A DNA stretch of 64,000 bases from Legionella sainthelensi (GCF_900637685.1 NZ_LR134388.1:1437501-1501500), one strand, 5' to 3'; positions 36,391 to 45,086 are shown, counted from the first letter of the stretch. The notes: generated by a model not told the origin, from the sequence alone. Numbers and translations are program-made.

Positions 36391-37354
36391 AATAATTCCT
36401 GTGCATTGTTTTTAACAAATAGAGAAAGAATGGTGTCCCTATAAAAATTAAGACTATTCCTATGGGAATTTCTAAAGGATAGAACATAATGCGGCTGATT
36501 AAATCTGCTCCGAGGACTAAACAGCAACCGATCAATAGAGAACCATATAAGTTAGAGCGATGACTATGGCCAAAGAGAATTCGAGACATATTGGGCGCAA
36601 TGAAGCCAATAAACCCTAAACTGCCGCAAGTGCTTATGGCACTTGCTGACATATACAACGCTAATCCAATGAAAAAAATTTGCCAAAATCTCAATGGTAA
36701 TCCAACTGATCGGGAAATATCTGTGTGAAGCATGATGACATCCAGGTAGGGAGCACAAAATAAACAAAGAGTGATGCAAATTAGAACGGAGTAAGTCATA
36801 AAGCCGAGCTGTTGCCAACTGGCCTGGTACAAAGTCCCATTTAAAAAATGTAAGAGGGTATGAATGTTTTCCTTAGATTCAATCACTAAAAATTGACTCA
36901 AGGCTTTGAATAAAATGCTTAGGGCAATGCCAATAATAATCAAACGAATGTTATCAATTTGGCGATTGCTTGTACTTAGGATGGTGGTCAATCCAAAACC
37001 AAAGAGTGCTCCGATTAAGGCATATCCTAATACACCTTGTTGAGTATCAAAGACATGAGAAAAAAATAGAATAGCAAAAATGGCAGTAGCATTAACTCCT
37101 AAAATATCTGGAGATGCTACTGGATTTTTGTGTATTGCTTGAAAAATACTGCCTGCTAAAGCAAATAATATCCCAGTGTAAATACTCGTGATTAAGCGTG
37201 GAATTCTGATGTCAAAGAGGATGAAATAATTGCTTTTATCCAAGTGGTTCATTTGCCATAAGTCATGTAATGAGAATGTTGTCTTACCAAAGAGCAGTGT
37301 TGCAATTGATAAAGTAATAACGAGAGCAACTAATAGGACAATTTTAAACCGCAT
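36383..37354 (-). CDS. FecCD-family permease (second)
   Basis: 323 residues, about nine to ten hydrophobic helices. Family landmarks: DIRIPRLITSIYTGILFALAG near the start, PVASPDILGVN, and CGSLGFIGFIAPNMSRILFGHSHR, the cytoplasmic loop that contacts the ATPase, then the PLEIPIGIVLIFIGTPFFLYLL end. Forms half of the inner-membrane channel with the gene at 37355, which it directly adjoins. Imports a metal chelate in this locus. Confidence 0.92.
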   Translation of the reverse strand: MRFKIVLLVALVITLSIATLLFGKTTFSLHDLWQMNHLDKSNYFILFDIRIPRLITSIYTGILFALAGSIFQAIHKNPVASPDILGVNATAIFAILFFSHVFDTQQGVLGYALIGALFGFGLTTILSTSNRQIDNIRLIIIGIALSILFKALSQFLVIESKENIHTLLHFLNGTLYQASWQQLGFMTYSVLICITLCLFCAPYLDVIMLHTDISRSVGLPLRFWQIFFIGLALYMSASAISTCGSLGFIGFIAPNMSRILFGHSHRSNLYGSLLIGCCLVLGADLISRIMFYPLEIPIGIVLIFIGTPFFLYLLKTMHRNYYG

Positions 37355-38329
37355 TTAGTGCAAACTCCTTGCTCGTATGATTAACAAGGGTACACCTAGT
37401 ATGGCAATAAATAAATTAAGCGGTGCTTCCCAATCTGGATAAAGAACGCGCATACACAGATCACTAGCTAATAACAATATACTCCCCACACAGGCAGTGA
37501 CTAAAGCAAAATGATGAGGCTTATTACTTGAAATGAATAATTTACTGCAGTGTAGGGCCAGAAGCGGAAAAAATAATAATGGCCCGACAATTAAAACTGA
37601 GCTTGTGCTTAGGATCAAAATGACTCCTAAAAATAAGCACAGTATTTTATTCACCTGTACACCTATATTTTTTGCAACATCAGTACCTAAAGATAAAAGA
37701 TAACCTTGCTTCATAAAAACTATGGCTAACACACTTGTTAATAAAAGAACTGAACCAAAAGTTTCTAATAATGTCCAATTACTGTTCGCTAACGATCCAT
37801 TCAAACTTACTAATAATGCGTCTGCATATTGGGGGGCAAGCATGAGCAATAATTGACAGAGCACATAACAGAACAAGTTGATAGCTTGTCCTATGAGTAT
37901 TAATTTCAATGGAGAAAACCCCAGTTTGAACGACATGAGAAAAGTCACTAACCCAGCACCTGTTCCAGCTAGAATCCCACAAAGAAATAGATTCTTCATC
38001 ATCATAGACTGCGTCAACACAACACTGGCGATAACTCCAACAAAAACCCCTTGATTAATACCAAGCAAACTAGGACAACCTAATTCATTACCTGAAATAT
38101 AAAATAAGATTACCCCTGTTAATGCTAGAGCAGCTCCAACAAGGACTGCACAAACAGTGCGGGGAATACGTATGCTTTCTAAAAGAATCGATTCTATACT
38201 CATATCTTTATGGTGTATAAAATTGATGATTTTGCTTATAGAAATGGGGATAGTTCCAATGCTTAAAGAACTCAGTATCAAAGCTAGTAAAACCATTACC
38301 AACATAATATAAGTGCCAAATAGCTTCAT
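37355..38329 (-). CDS. FecCD-family permease (first)
   Basis: 324 residues with the FecCD layout: ESIRIPRTVCAVLVGAALALTG, a GCPSLLGINQGVFVG loop, SLGTDVAKNIGVQVN, and a final DWEAPLNLFIAILGVPLLIIRA. The ATPase-contact loop is less typical (VGPLLFFPLLALHCSK). It is the heterodimer partner of the next permease. Starts 3 bases after the SbnA-like gene ends, an operon with no room for a separate promoter. Confidence 0.9.
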   Translation of the reverse strand: MKLFGTYIMLVMVLLALILSSLSIGTIPISISKIINFIHHKDMSIESILLESIRIPRTVCAVLVGAALALTGVILFYISGNELGCPSLLGINQGVFVGVIASVVLTQSMMMKNLFLCGILAGTGAGLVTFLMSFKLGFSPLKLILIGQAINLFCYVLCQLLLMLAPQYADALLVSLNGSLANSNWTLLETFGSVLLLTSVLAIVFMKQGYLLSLGTDVAKNIGVQVNKILCLFLGVILILSTSSVLIVGPLLFFPLLALHCSKLFISSNKPHHFALVTACVGSILLLASDLCMRVLYPDWEAPLNLFIAILGVPLLIIRARSLH

Positions 38330-38332
38330 TTT

Positions 38333-39334
38333 CTAATCATCTCTAAATGAGAAATATTGTAAATTATTGGTTAATTGGTTTTGATTTAATAAGCATATTT
38401 GTTGTTTTTCTAACCAACCTTTATCATAAATTTGATGTAAATAATTGATGCCACTGTCTGGAATAATACATACCGCTTTATCTGCATAATCCTGTAATAA
38501 ATAGCTCATTGCGGCAAAAAGGACTAAACCACCGGAGCCACCGAGCAGCATTCCTGCATGTTTTGCCATTAAATGACACATTGAAATTGCATCTTGATCG
38601 CTCACATGACAAACTTTATTAAAAACATCTAAATCGACATTCGCACTTCTCCAAGACAAGCCAACACCATTTAATAAATAAGGTTTAAATGGCTTACCAA
38701 ATATTGCTGAACCTATAACATCACAAGCAATCACTTCGACATCGGGTTTATGATATTTGATGTATCGAGCAATGCCTGTCATATGCCCACCAGTGCTGAC
38801 TGCTCCAAAAATGCTATTCATCTCAAGATCAAGTATTTCTTTAGCTGTTTGGGAAAAATGAAAGTTTGGATTGGCTTGGTTGTCGTATTGATTGGGCCAA
38901 TAAGCATGCTTGTAGTGTTCTAGCAATTCGCGTACCTTTTGAATTCTTGTTTTTTGATATCCTCCTTCGTCGTCGGTTTCTGTCACAATCACTACTTCAG
39001 CCCCATAAGCCTCACACCAATTTTTAAATGTTTGTGGAACCTTGGGATCAACGACTAATATTACTTTAAAGTTCATGACTGCGCCGAGCATGGCCAATGA
39101 TTTACCTAAATTACCTGATGTCGACTCAATGACTATGCCTCCTGGTTGTAGTTTTCCTGAGGAAAAAGCATGTTGGATTAAGCCTAATGCAGTTCTATCT
39201 TTAATGCTAAAAGTTGGATTAAAAGACTCCAATTTTAACAAGAGTTGTTTTCTACTCGATAAAAGAGGGTGGGTGAGTTCTATGACTGGTGTGTTACCGA
39301 TTAATTCATCTATGCGCTGTAATTTATTTCTCAT
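38333..39334 (-). CDS. SbnA-like PLP-dependent synthase (O-phosphoserine-dependent)
   Basis: 333 residues of the cysteine-synthase fold. PLP Lys45 in SIKDR; the substrate loop STSGNLG at 71-77, where SbnA-type enzymes have GNLG and CysK has GNTG; and the phosphate-binding loop STGGHMTG. SbnA of Staphylococcus joins O-phosphoserine to glutamate, giving an N-linked amino-carboxyethyl amino acid, the precursor of 2,3-diaminopropionate. The neighbouring serine-kinase-like gene (10 bases away) and opine dehydrogenase support that chemistry rather than cysteine synthesis. The amino acid acceptor is unknown. Ordinary CysK/CysM is the alternative. Confidence 0.8.
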   Translation of the reverse strand: MRNKLQRIDELIGNTPVIELTHPLLSSRKQLLLKLESFNPTFSIKDRTALGLIQHAFSSGKLQPGGIVIESTSGNLGKSLAMLGAVMNFKVILVVDPKVPQTFKNWCEAYGAEVVIVTETDDEGGYQKTRIQKVRELLEHYKHAYWPNQYDNQANPNFHFSQTAKEILDLEMNSIFGAVSTGGHMTGIARYIKYHKPDVEVIACDVIGSAIFGKPFKPYLLNGVGLSWRSANVDLDVFNKVCHVSDQDAISMCHLMAKHAGMLLGGSGGLVLFAAMSYLLQDYADKAVCIIPDSGINYLHQIYDKGWLEKQQICLLNQNQLTNNLQYFSFRDD

Positions 39335-39343
39335 GATTTCTAT

Positions 39344-39769
39344 CTACTGTAGTAAAGCCAAAGGGACGTTGATTTGTGGAATACAATTAATGGTTATTTC
39401 ATGTCGTGTTGATTTGCTATCGAATAATTTACCGCTTTGTCCGGCGTTGATGATTAATTGGTTATCTATTTCAGCGTTATCTTTATAGAAATAAACTTTA
39501 ATATAAGGATTTTTATAGCTGGTCAAAATACAAGGAATATATTTCAGTCCTAATTTTTGTGCAATCTGATGACGATGATGGCCATCCATAATCACTTTAG
39601 TGTTTTTATCAACCAATAATGGATGTGTCCAACACTGCATGGACGTAATTTTTTTCAACCAATAACTAAAATTATTTGGGCAAAATTTTTCATGGGGTTT
39701 GAGTACTTCTATTGGTAATAAACGCACAGTTAATAAATCACCAATAAAATCGATGCGTTTACTGTTCAT
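39344..39769 (-). CDS. ParB/SbnI-type free serine kinase-like protein
   Basis: 141 residues of the ParB/sulfiredoxin fold. LLPIEVLKPHE places Glu21 where SbnI/SerK have their catalytic Glu, and DGHHR (62-66) is the conserved loop. SbnI and archaeal SerK phosphorylate free serine to O-phosphoserine, the substrate that SbnA-type enzymes need. This protein is shorter (SbnI is about 250), lacking the C-terminal part that in SbnI binds heme. First gene of the minus operon, just behind the Fur-box promoter. A DNA-binding ParB role is unlikely in this setting. Confidence 0.72.
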   Translation of the reverse strand: MNSKRIDFIGDLLTVRLLPIEVLKPHEKFCPNNFSYWLKKITSMQCWTHPLLVDKNTKVIMDGHHRHQIAQKLGLKYIPCILTSYKNPYIKVYFYKDNAEIDNQLIINAGQSGKLFDSKSTRHEITINCIPQINVPLALLQ

Positions 39770-39875
39770 AAAATTTCTCCATTTCGGTTAAACCAGGAAA
39801 AGAGGTCGAGTATTACCGCACGACTTAAAATCTTACAACACACTGCTTTCCCGAGTTATGGTTTGAAAGGATTAC

Positions 39876-39928
39876 ATCATAAATGATAATGATTATCATT
39901 TGCAATATTAATTTTACTGATCTAGAAT
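39876..39928. promoter_or_regulatory. Bidirectional promoter with Fur box
   Basis: The Fur-box-like GATAATGATTATCATTTGC (39885-39903) agrees with the 19-base Fur consensus at 16 positions. Rightward: -35 TTGCAA (39900-39905), 17 bases, -10 TAGAAT (39923-39928). Leftward: the same self-complementary TTGCAA, 18 bases, -10 TATGAT on the minus strand (39876-39881). A Fur dimer here would block both operons when iron is plentiful. Confidence 0.78.
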
Positions 39929-39949
39929 GCAATTTCATTAACATGACAA

Positions 39950-40903
39950 ATGAGTGAAGTGATGTTCCAAATAAAACAATATTGGCGAGCAATCTGCCTT
40001 TCTTCCATTGGAATTCTATGTAATTTTGCTCATGCTAGCTCCCACTCTCACATGGACCAGACGGCAATTCCTAAGCGCATTGTAGTATTAGAATTTAGTT
40101 TGCTGGATAATTTAAATCAGCTTGGTTTAAAACCAGTGGGTGTTGGAACGAGTGGATTTTTATATGAGGGGGCAGATCCTGATTATTTAGAATCAATTAT
40201 AGCGAAAACTCCGAGCGTTGGTGCACGTGAAGCACCTAATCTTGAAGCAATAGCCTCTTTAAAACCTGACTTAATTATTGGAGATATTGATTTTAATCAA
40301 GCGATTCAAGCGCAATTGGAAAAAATTGCACCTACAATTTTGTTAAAAGGAATTTTTGGCTTGCCGGAACAACAGATAGACAACCTTAACATCATCGCTC
40401 AGAAAACGAATACCATGTCTCAAGTTCCTTCAATTGTAGCAAACTATCAAAAGCAATATATAGTGGCCCAAAAGCTAGCTAAAAAAGGAGGGCACTCAAA
40501 AGTGCTTATCGGATTCCCTACGGCCAACAACAGCTTCAATGCTCTTGCTCATAACTCAATTACCAGCCAAATTCTCGACCAATTTGAAAAACATAACATG
40601 ATTACGGAAGATACTTCGAGTCAATTGTATGAGCTCTCGCTGGAGGGTTTACTAAGAAAAAATCCCGATCAAATCGTTATTTTGCTGACAGGTGATGATC
40701 GCAGTGCTTTTGTCAATTTTCAAAAAAATCCATTATGGCAACAACTGAATGCAGTTAAAAATCATAAAGTTTATTTCGCGGATCGTAACATATGGGGTAA
40801 GTCGCATGGGCTTGAAGCTTTGACATTAATGTATCAAGAAGGAATTCAAACGGGGTTTCTAGGCAATACGCCAACTAAAGAGATCATTGCCATAGCTAAT
40901 TGA
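39950..40903 (+). CDS. FecB-type periplasmic metal-chelate binding protein
   Basis: 317 residues. The signal peptide ends near AHA-SS (about residue 29). Then comes the class III binding-protein fold: PKRIVVLEFSLLDNLNQLGLKPVGVG, ASLKPDLIIGDI, the long backbone helix and a C-terminal lobe (LEGLLRKNPDQIVILL). This family delivers ferric siderophores to FecCD permeases. ATG 39950 lacks a strong ribosome site. ATG 39962 (MFQIKQYW) is an alternative. Operon with the opine dehydrogenase 14 bases downstream. It supplies the missing binding subunit for the minus-strand ABC genes. Confidence 0.88.
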   Translation: MSEVMFQIKQYWRAICLSSIGILCNFAHASSHSHMDQTAIPKRIVVLEFSLLDNLNQLGLKPVGVGTSGFLYEGADPDYLESIIAKTPSVGAREAPNLEAIASLKPDLIIGDIDFNQAIQAQLEKIAPTILLKGIFGLPEQQIDNLNIIAQKTNTMSQVPSIVANYQKQYIVAQKLAKKGGHSKVLIGFPTANNSFNALAHNSITSQILDQFEKHNMITEDTSSQLYELSLEGLLRKNPDQIVILLTGDDRSAFVNFQKNPLWQQLNAVKNHKVYFADRNIWGKSHGLEALTLMYQEGIQTGFLGNTPTKEIIAIAN

Positions 40904-40917
40904 TATTGGAGATGCAT

Positions 40918-41970
40918 ATGAAAAAAATAGCAGTATTAGGTTGTGGTCATGGTGGTCAAGCACTGGCAGGACATTTAAGTCTTATGGGGCATGAGGTATC
41001 TTTGTATGCCGATCCGCAACATCCAGGCGCTTTTCATGCCATTTACCAGCAAAAAGGCATTTACTTAACTGGTGAAATAGAGGGGTTTGCACCAATCCAT
41101 GCGATGCATACTGATTTGCAACCCTGTATAGAAAAAGCAGAAGTTATTCTTATGGCTTTACCTGCTTTTGCATGCGAGCAGTTAATGCCTGATTTATTAC
41201 CCTATCTTCGTGCAGGTCAAATCATTGTTAATTTAGCAGGGTATTTTTCCTCTGTTTTTGCCCATCAATTGATAACCAATAGTTCTTACGAAAAAGAGAT
41301 CAGATTAGCCGAGCTTACGTCTTTTCCTTACGCGTGTAGAGCAAATAATGAAGGTGGTGTACATATTGTCGCAACCAAACAATTTGTTGGTATTGCCAGT
41401 GTACCTAAAAATCAGATTTATGAAATAATCAAAGAATTATCTGATGTAATACCCTGCCCATTGTATGCCAAATCGAGTGTGCTTGAAGTGGGTCTTTATA
41501 ATACTAGCGGTATCGGCCATACCCCAGCAATTTTGTTTAATGCAGCGAGAATTGGCAATCAAGATATGTTTTATTTTTATAATCAAGGGATTTCAGAAGA
41601 AACAGCCCAAGTCTTGATGCGTTTAGATGAGGAGCGTTTGTTAATAGGCAATAAACTAGGGTATGACATACCTCCTCACTATGAGGTTTTAAATAGGTAT
41701 TATGGACATCAATTTACATCCATTTATGATTATTTTAAAAACTCACCGATTCATAATTCCATTTCATTTTTTCCTGCGTCTACAAAAACCCGATATGTCC
41801 AAGAAGATGTGCCATTTATATTAGTTCCTTGGTATACCTTAGGTGAGAGTTTAGGTGTTGATGTTCGTGGCATTAAAACGATTATCGATGCAATGTCATT
41901 GCTGCATAATACGGATTATCTTGCAATGGGTAGAAAATTAAATTCTGAGATCATCACGGCTTATCAATAA
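40918..41970 (+). CDS. Octopine/nopaline dehydrogenase-family enzyme
   Basis: About 350 residues. The Rossmann motif GCGHGG (8-13) begins the NAD(P) domain. The C-terminal octopine-dehydrogenase domain has NTSGIGHTPAILFNAARI and the end pattern EDVPFILVPWYTLGESLG. These enzymes reductively join an amino acid to a keto acid (or run in reverse). ATG 40918 is preferred, as GGAG lies 6 bases before it. It follows the binding-protein gene in a Fur-box operon. Expected role: last step of a small opine-type metallophore. The reverse reaction, releasing diaminopropionate as SbnB does, is the alternative. Confidence 0.85.
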   Translation: MKKIAVLGCGHGGQALAGHLSLMGHEVSLYADPQHPGAFHAIYQQKGIYLTGEIEGFAPIHAMHTDLQPCIEKAEVILMALPAFACEQLMPDLLPYLRAGQIIVNLAGYFSSVFAHQLITNSSYEKEIRLAELTSFPYACRANNEGGVHIVATKQFVGIASVPKNQIYEIIKELSDVIPCPLYAKSSVLEVGLYNTSGIGHTPAILFNAARIGNQDMFYFYNQGISEETAQVLMRLDEERLLIGNKLGYDIPPHYEVLNRYYGHQFTSIYDYFKNSPIHNSISFFPASTKTRYVQEDVPFILVPWYTLGESLGVDVRGIKTIIDAMSLLHNTDYLAMGRKLNSEIITAYQ

Positions 41971-41973
41971 TTC

Positions 41974-42006
41974 CTATCCCGTATACATAGTATTTATACG
42001 GGATAG
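41974..42006 (+). terminator. Hairpin after the binding-protein/opine dehydrogenase operon
   Basis: CTATCCCGTATA and its exact complement (41995-42006) form a 12-base stem with a 9-base loop 4 bases after the stop codon. There is no immediate T run, but a T-rich stretch follows near 42018-42031. It may also serve the converging gene ending at 42038. Confidence 0.65.
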
Positions 42007-42037
42007 CTACGCACTTGATTTGTTCTTTTTTAAACAG

Positions 42038-43228
42038 TCAAGGCTTAAAATCAAGTGCTATTTTTTGGTTACTAATATCAAATTTATCCAATACTTTTTT
42101 CACTGTACCTAATGGGAAACTTTGAGCATGAGCCTGTATCTCATGAAAGCTAATTGGCTTGCCTTTTAATAAATCAGAAACAAACTCACTTGTGCCAAAA
42201 AACCTGACTCTCATGCTGTCTTCTTGTGCTTGTGCAAGTTCTTTTTTGAATAATTCCATACTAAATGTGGGTTTTTTTCCTGGATTTTCTAGCTCTTCTT
42301 GTTTTTGGCGTAGTAAAGTTGTATGTTCATTGGAGGTCACTAAATTTTGAGTGATGCTAAAATAGCTATTCTTATCTGCTCTATATGCACTTCCGAATTC
42401 ATTAGGAAGACTTTTAAAACCATCCCATAATAATCCTTCTATGATGGTTTCTTCAGGCAGATTTTCAATAAAACTAAAAATTGCAAATTTATGATTTTCA
42501 CTTACAGTGATAAGTCCGATAACCAAGGGAGATGAGTCATAATCATCCTTTTTCTGCATGGCGAGTAAAAAGGTCTTTGCTTCTAAATTATAATTGATTG
42601 ATGGAAATGTGTCTGTAAAATTTCTGAACTTTCTGATTGTAATATTAATACTGTCCTGGCTTTCGTTATATGATAAATTTTGCGCACTTGTGTAATAACC
42701 TTCTGGAAAATCAACCTCAAAACTGACGGAAGTATCACGTCCATGACAATGAGTTCTTGTAGCAACTCCCATATTGAGAAAATCAGGGGGAATATAAATA
42801 TAGACTCTGGTGTTACCAAGTCTGAGATCTGATGCAAGCTCATTGGGTTTCAAGGCAGAGTATCCTCCGTCATTATCTTTCTTGGCTGAGTCTTTAGTGC
42901 CGTTATCTTTGTTGGCTTTTTTTGCGTTATGAAAGAACCGTTTATAATTTTCCGGACGCAATTTTTCATTACTGGCAATGGATTGATCATATAATGATTT
43001 TTTATCCGGATCGGAGAGAACCGTATATGCTTCATTAACTTTTTTAAATGCCTCAGTCCATTTTTCTTTTTCTGTTTGATGCTTGTCTGGATGAACCTCT
43101 CGGGATTTATTCTTATAGGCTTGCTTTAAATATTGACTATCATTAGCCTTTTCTTTGTCATCAATACCAAGAATTTTATAATAATCTTTGTTTAAATACT
43201 CTTTAATCACTTCTTCATTTGCAGCCAT
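42038..43228 (-). CDS. J-domain (DnaJ-like) protein, not a canonical DnaJ
   Basis: 396 residues. A J domain occupies about 14-85: DYYKILGI, then HPD at 46-48, then the final FKKVNEAYTVLSDPDKKSLYDQS helix. No Gly/Phe region, zinc-finger or DnaJ C-terminal domain follows. Instead there is a 300-residue soluble region with no match I recognise. It would stimulate an Hsp70 ATPase. The unique body may select a client or, if secreted, engage host Hsp70. Monocistronic. Confidence 0.8.
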   Translation of the reverse strand: MAANEEVIKEYLNKDYYKILGIDDKEKANDSQYLKQAYKNKSREVHPDKHQTEKEKWTEAFKKVNEAYTVLSDPDKKSLYDQSIASNEKLRPENYKRFFHNAKKANKDNGTKDSAKKDNDGGYSALKPNELASDLRLGNTRVYIYIPPDFLNMGVATRTHCHGRDTSVSFEVDFPEGYYTSAQNLSYNESQDSINITIRKFRNFTDTFPSINYNLEAKTFLLAMQKKDDYDSSPLVIGLITVSENHKFAIFSFIENLPEETIIEGLLWDGFKSLPNEFGSAYRADKNSYFSITQNLVTSNEHTTLLRQKQEELENPGKKPTFSMELFKKELAQAQEDSMRVRFFGTSEFVSDLLKGKPISFHEIQAHAQSFPLGTVKKVLDKFDISNQKIALDFKP

Positions 43229-43348
43229 TATTAAACTCCAATTTATTGAAAATATTTCTTTATTTTATAATTGGATAATTAATAATTTATTAGGCTAACC
43301 TTACATGTTAAGCATAGGCCCAACATTAATTGCAGCCACACAAATTAA

Positions 43349-43753
43349 TTATTCATGGGATTGAGGTTTTTTTCGTAGTATTTTTAGCTCACTATGTTTG
43401 GATTTATCATCTAAGATTTTTTGCTGGGCACGTCTTGAGCGCCTTTTCTTTTGGCGTTTTAATTTTTCAATTTTTTGCTGTTTTTGTGATTTTTCAAGGT
43501 TCAAAATCGCATTTAATTTTTCACAAAGCCGTATTCTTGCAAAATATCGATTGTCTTCACGGCTTCTTGATTCCTGGCATTTAATTTCCAAGCCAGAAGG
43601 TTCATGCTTTAAATAAACAGTTGAGGCAGTTTTATGCAGCTTCTGCCCCCCTTTACCACTGCCCAGTATAAATTTTTCAATGAGATATGCTTCGTTGATG
43701 CTCAATTTCATCATTAATTCTGCTAGCCTATCCCATTTCTCTTTATTAATCAT
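43349..43753 (-). CDS. GGQ-motif release-factor-like protein
   Basis: 134 residues holding only the catalytic release-factor domain. GSGKGGQ (31-37) contains the GGQ that hydrolyses peptidyl-tRNA, followed by TASTVYLKHEPSGLEIKCQESRSREDNR. A basic Lys/Arg-rich C-terminal helix (KRQKKRRSRRAQQK) would enter the ribosomal mRNA channel or bind rRNA. Similar small proteins (ArfB, mtRF-R) rescue stalled ribosomes. The exact subgroup is uncertain. It seems closer to the mtRF-R/C12orf65 type than to E. coli ArfB. Confidence 0.85.
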   Translation of the reverse strand: MINKEKWDRLAELMMKLSINEAYLIEKFILGSGKGGQKLHKTASTVYLKHEPSGLEIKCQESRSREDNRYFARIRLCEKLNAILNLEKSQKQQKIEKLKRQKKRRSRRAQQKILDDKSKHSELKILRKKPQSHE

Positions 43754-43779
43754 ACTTTGTGGACTATTTATGGCGTTAT

Positions 43780-44424
43780 TTATTCTTCTTGGAAATCATC
43801 TGCGTTTGTTAAAAATTTATCTTCATGATCAAGAACAAAAGCGGCAAAAATTCGAATGATTCGATCATCAATTTGTTCAGGATAGTGCACAGTGACACTC
43901 CAGTTGTTGTCATGGAAGTTTCGATTGAACTCGGCAATTGGGTGGGGATTATTTATTGATGGTAAAATGACAAACCGGTCAAAGCTTGAATTGGCGTAGG
44001 CAAACCCGATTGCAGTAGCTTTTCCTGATTCATCATATTCATAAATAGTAAATTTTGCTGATTCAAGGGTCGCTAAATTTCCGTCTATAAATCCAATTTG
44101 TAAACCACGAGTGTCATAAACATCAATTTCTTTAGCCCAATTGTATAAAGAACCTAAAGAAATAATTCGTGTAATTCCAGTGGCTTGCCAGCCATTTTTA
44201 TTCGATAAATCATAGTTCGTACGGATACGAAATGCACTCTTTTTTACTGAGCCTGGATAGGTTTCTCTTTGAGTGGATTTAATTTGATAAATTTCAGAAA
44301 GTTTATAAATATGTTTCGTAACGATAAAATCATAAGGATGATCTTCATGAACGCCATAACTATTAGCAGTCGCGTAGGACAGTGCAAATAGGAAAAAGAA
44401 AGATGACGCCAATAACTTTCGCAT
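43780..44424 (-). CDS. Exported protein with LURP-one/tubby-like body
   Basis: 214 residues. The signal peptide ends at ATA-NS (about 21). The rest is rich in beta strands with the sequence features ISLGSLYNWAKEIDVYD, GLQIGFIDGN and KFTIYEYDESGKATAIGFA, which recall the LURP-one/scramblase-like fold. The match is weak. If correct it is a lipid- or membrane-associated beta-barrel-wrapped helix protein of unknown role. Located in the periplasm or outside. Confidence 0.5.
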   Translation of the reverse strand: MRKLLASSFFFLFALSYATANSYGVHEDHPYDFIVTKHIYKLSEIYQIKSTQRETYPGSVKKSAFRIRTNYDLSNKNGWQATGITRIISLGSLYNWAKEIDVYDTRGLQIGFIDGNLATLESAKFTIYEYDESGKATAIGFAYANSSFDRFVILPSINNPHPIAEFNRNFHDNNWSVTVHYPEQIDDRIIRIFAAFVLDHEDKFLTNADDFQEE

Positions 44425-44657
44425 TTATAGACCCCTTAGTTGAAATAATATCAGGAGATGACAATATGATCATCAGTTGAAAAACGAAGTGTATACTAAA
44501 TCAAATTGATTCATTAATAAATTAGTTTCAATGAGATGATGTATCAGGATGCATTGTCTTTTGACTCGTCCTGGATTGCATCATGTACTGTCTTAATTAT
44601 AAGTTGAGTTTCTCTTGTGTCTGTTCTAAAATAAACCATTTTCTATAGGGCTAATAT

Positions 44658-45086
44658 ATGTCTTTGGAATCCTCGCTTCAAAAAGGTATTGCAGATTTTA
44701 GTTTAATCATTGGCAAAGGTTTAATTTATGGTGGAGGCGCGGGTCTATTCATTATGGCTGCGATAGGAACCATAGCGATTGATCTTGTATTACTCGCCTA
44801 TGCTGAAAAACATCATAATGATTTTATGACTGGATGGATTTTAGGAACTATGTTTTGGGGGCCAAGAATTGATCCGGTACCACTTCTTATTGTTTCTCCT
44901 CTAACCTCATTGATTGCTGTAGGTTTATCATTGGCTTTAGGCGTACCTCAAGTTGGTGTCGCGATATTGGCTGGATGGGCTTTAGCTTCTACTGTTTTTG
45001 CTATTGGGTGTGCTTTAGTTTCTTTGTCGGAGCCTATGAATCTTGAACCTGAATATAATCGGGTTAGTCTTTTTACGTGTGCTTGA
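44658..45086 (+). CDS. Small membrane protein of unknown function
   Basis: 142 residues with three to four Gly/Ala-rich hydrophobic helices (about 18-45, 58-70, 80-100 and 102-122). A soluble N-terminal turn precedes them and an acidic short C-terminus (SEPMNLEPEYNRVS) follows. GGGCTAATAT-type spacing before the ATG is weak. No family recognised. Similar glycine-rich small membrane proteins are common in Legionella. Confidence 0.5.
   Translation: MSLESSLQKGIADFSLIIGKGLIYGGGAGLFIMAAIGTIAIDLVLLAYAEKHHNDFMTGWILGTMFWGPRIDPVPLLIVSPLTSLIAVGLSLALGVPQVGVAILAGWALASTVFAIGCALVSLSEPMNLEPEYNRVSLFTCA

Noticed and set aside
38333..39334. Plain cysteine synthase
   Set aside because: GNLG loop, adjacent serine-kinase-like gene and transport operon favour an SbnA-type enzyme, although activity is unproven.
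39042..39488. Plus-strand frame opposite the SbnA-like gene
   Set aside because: Antisense shadow. The minus-strand enzyme has all catalytic motifs.
39885..39903. Zur or MntR box instead of Fur
   Set aside because: The GATAATGATTATCATT core follows the Fur consensus. Typical gammaproteobacterial Zur sites (GTTATA...TATAAC) do not fit. Zinc control by another route is not excluded.
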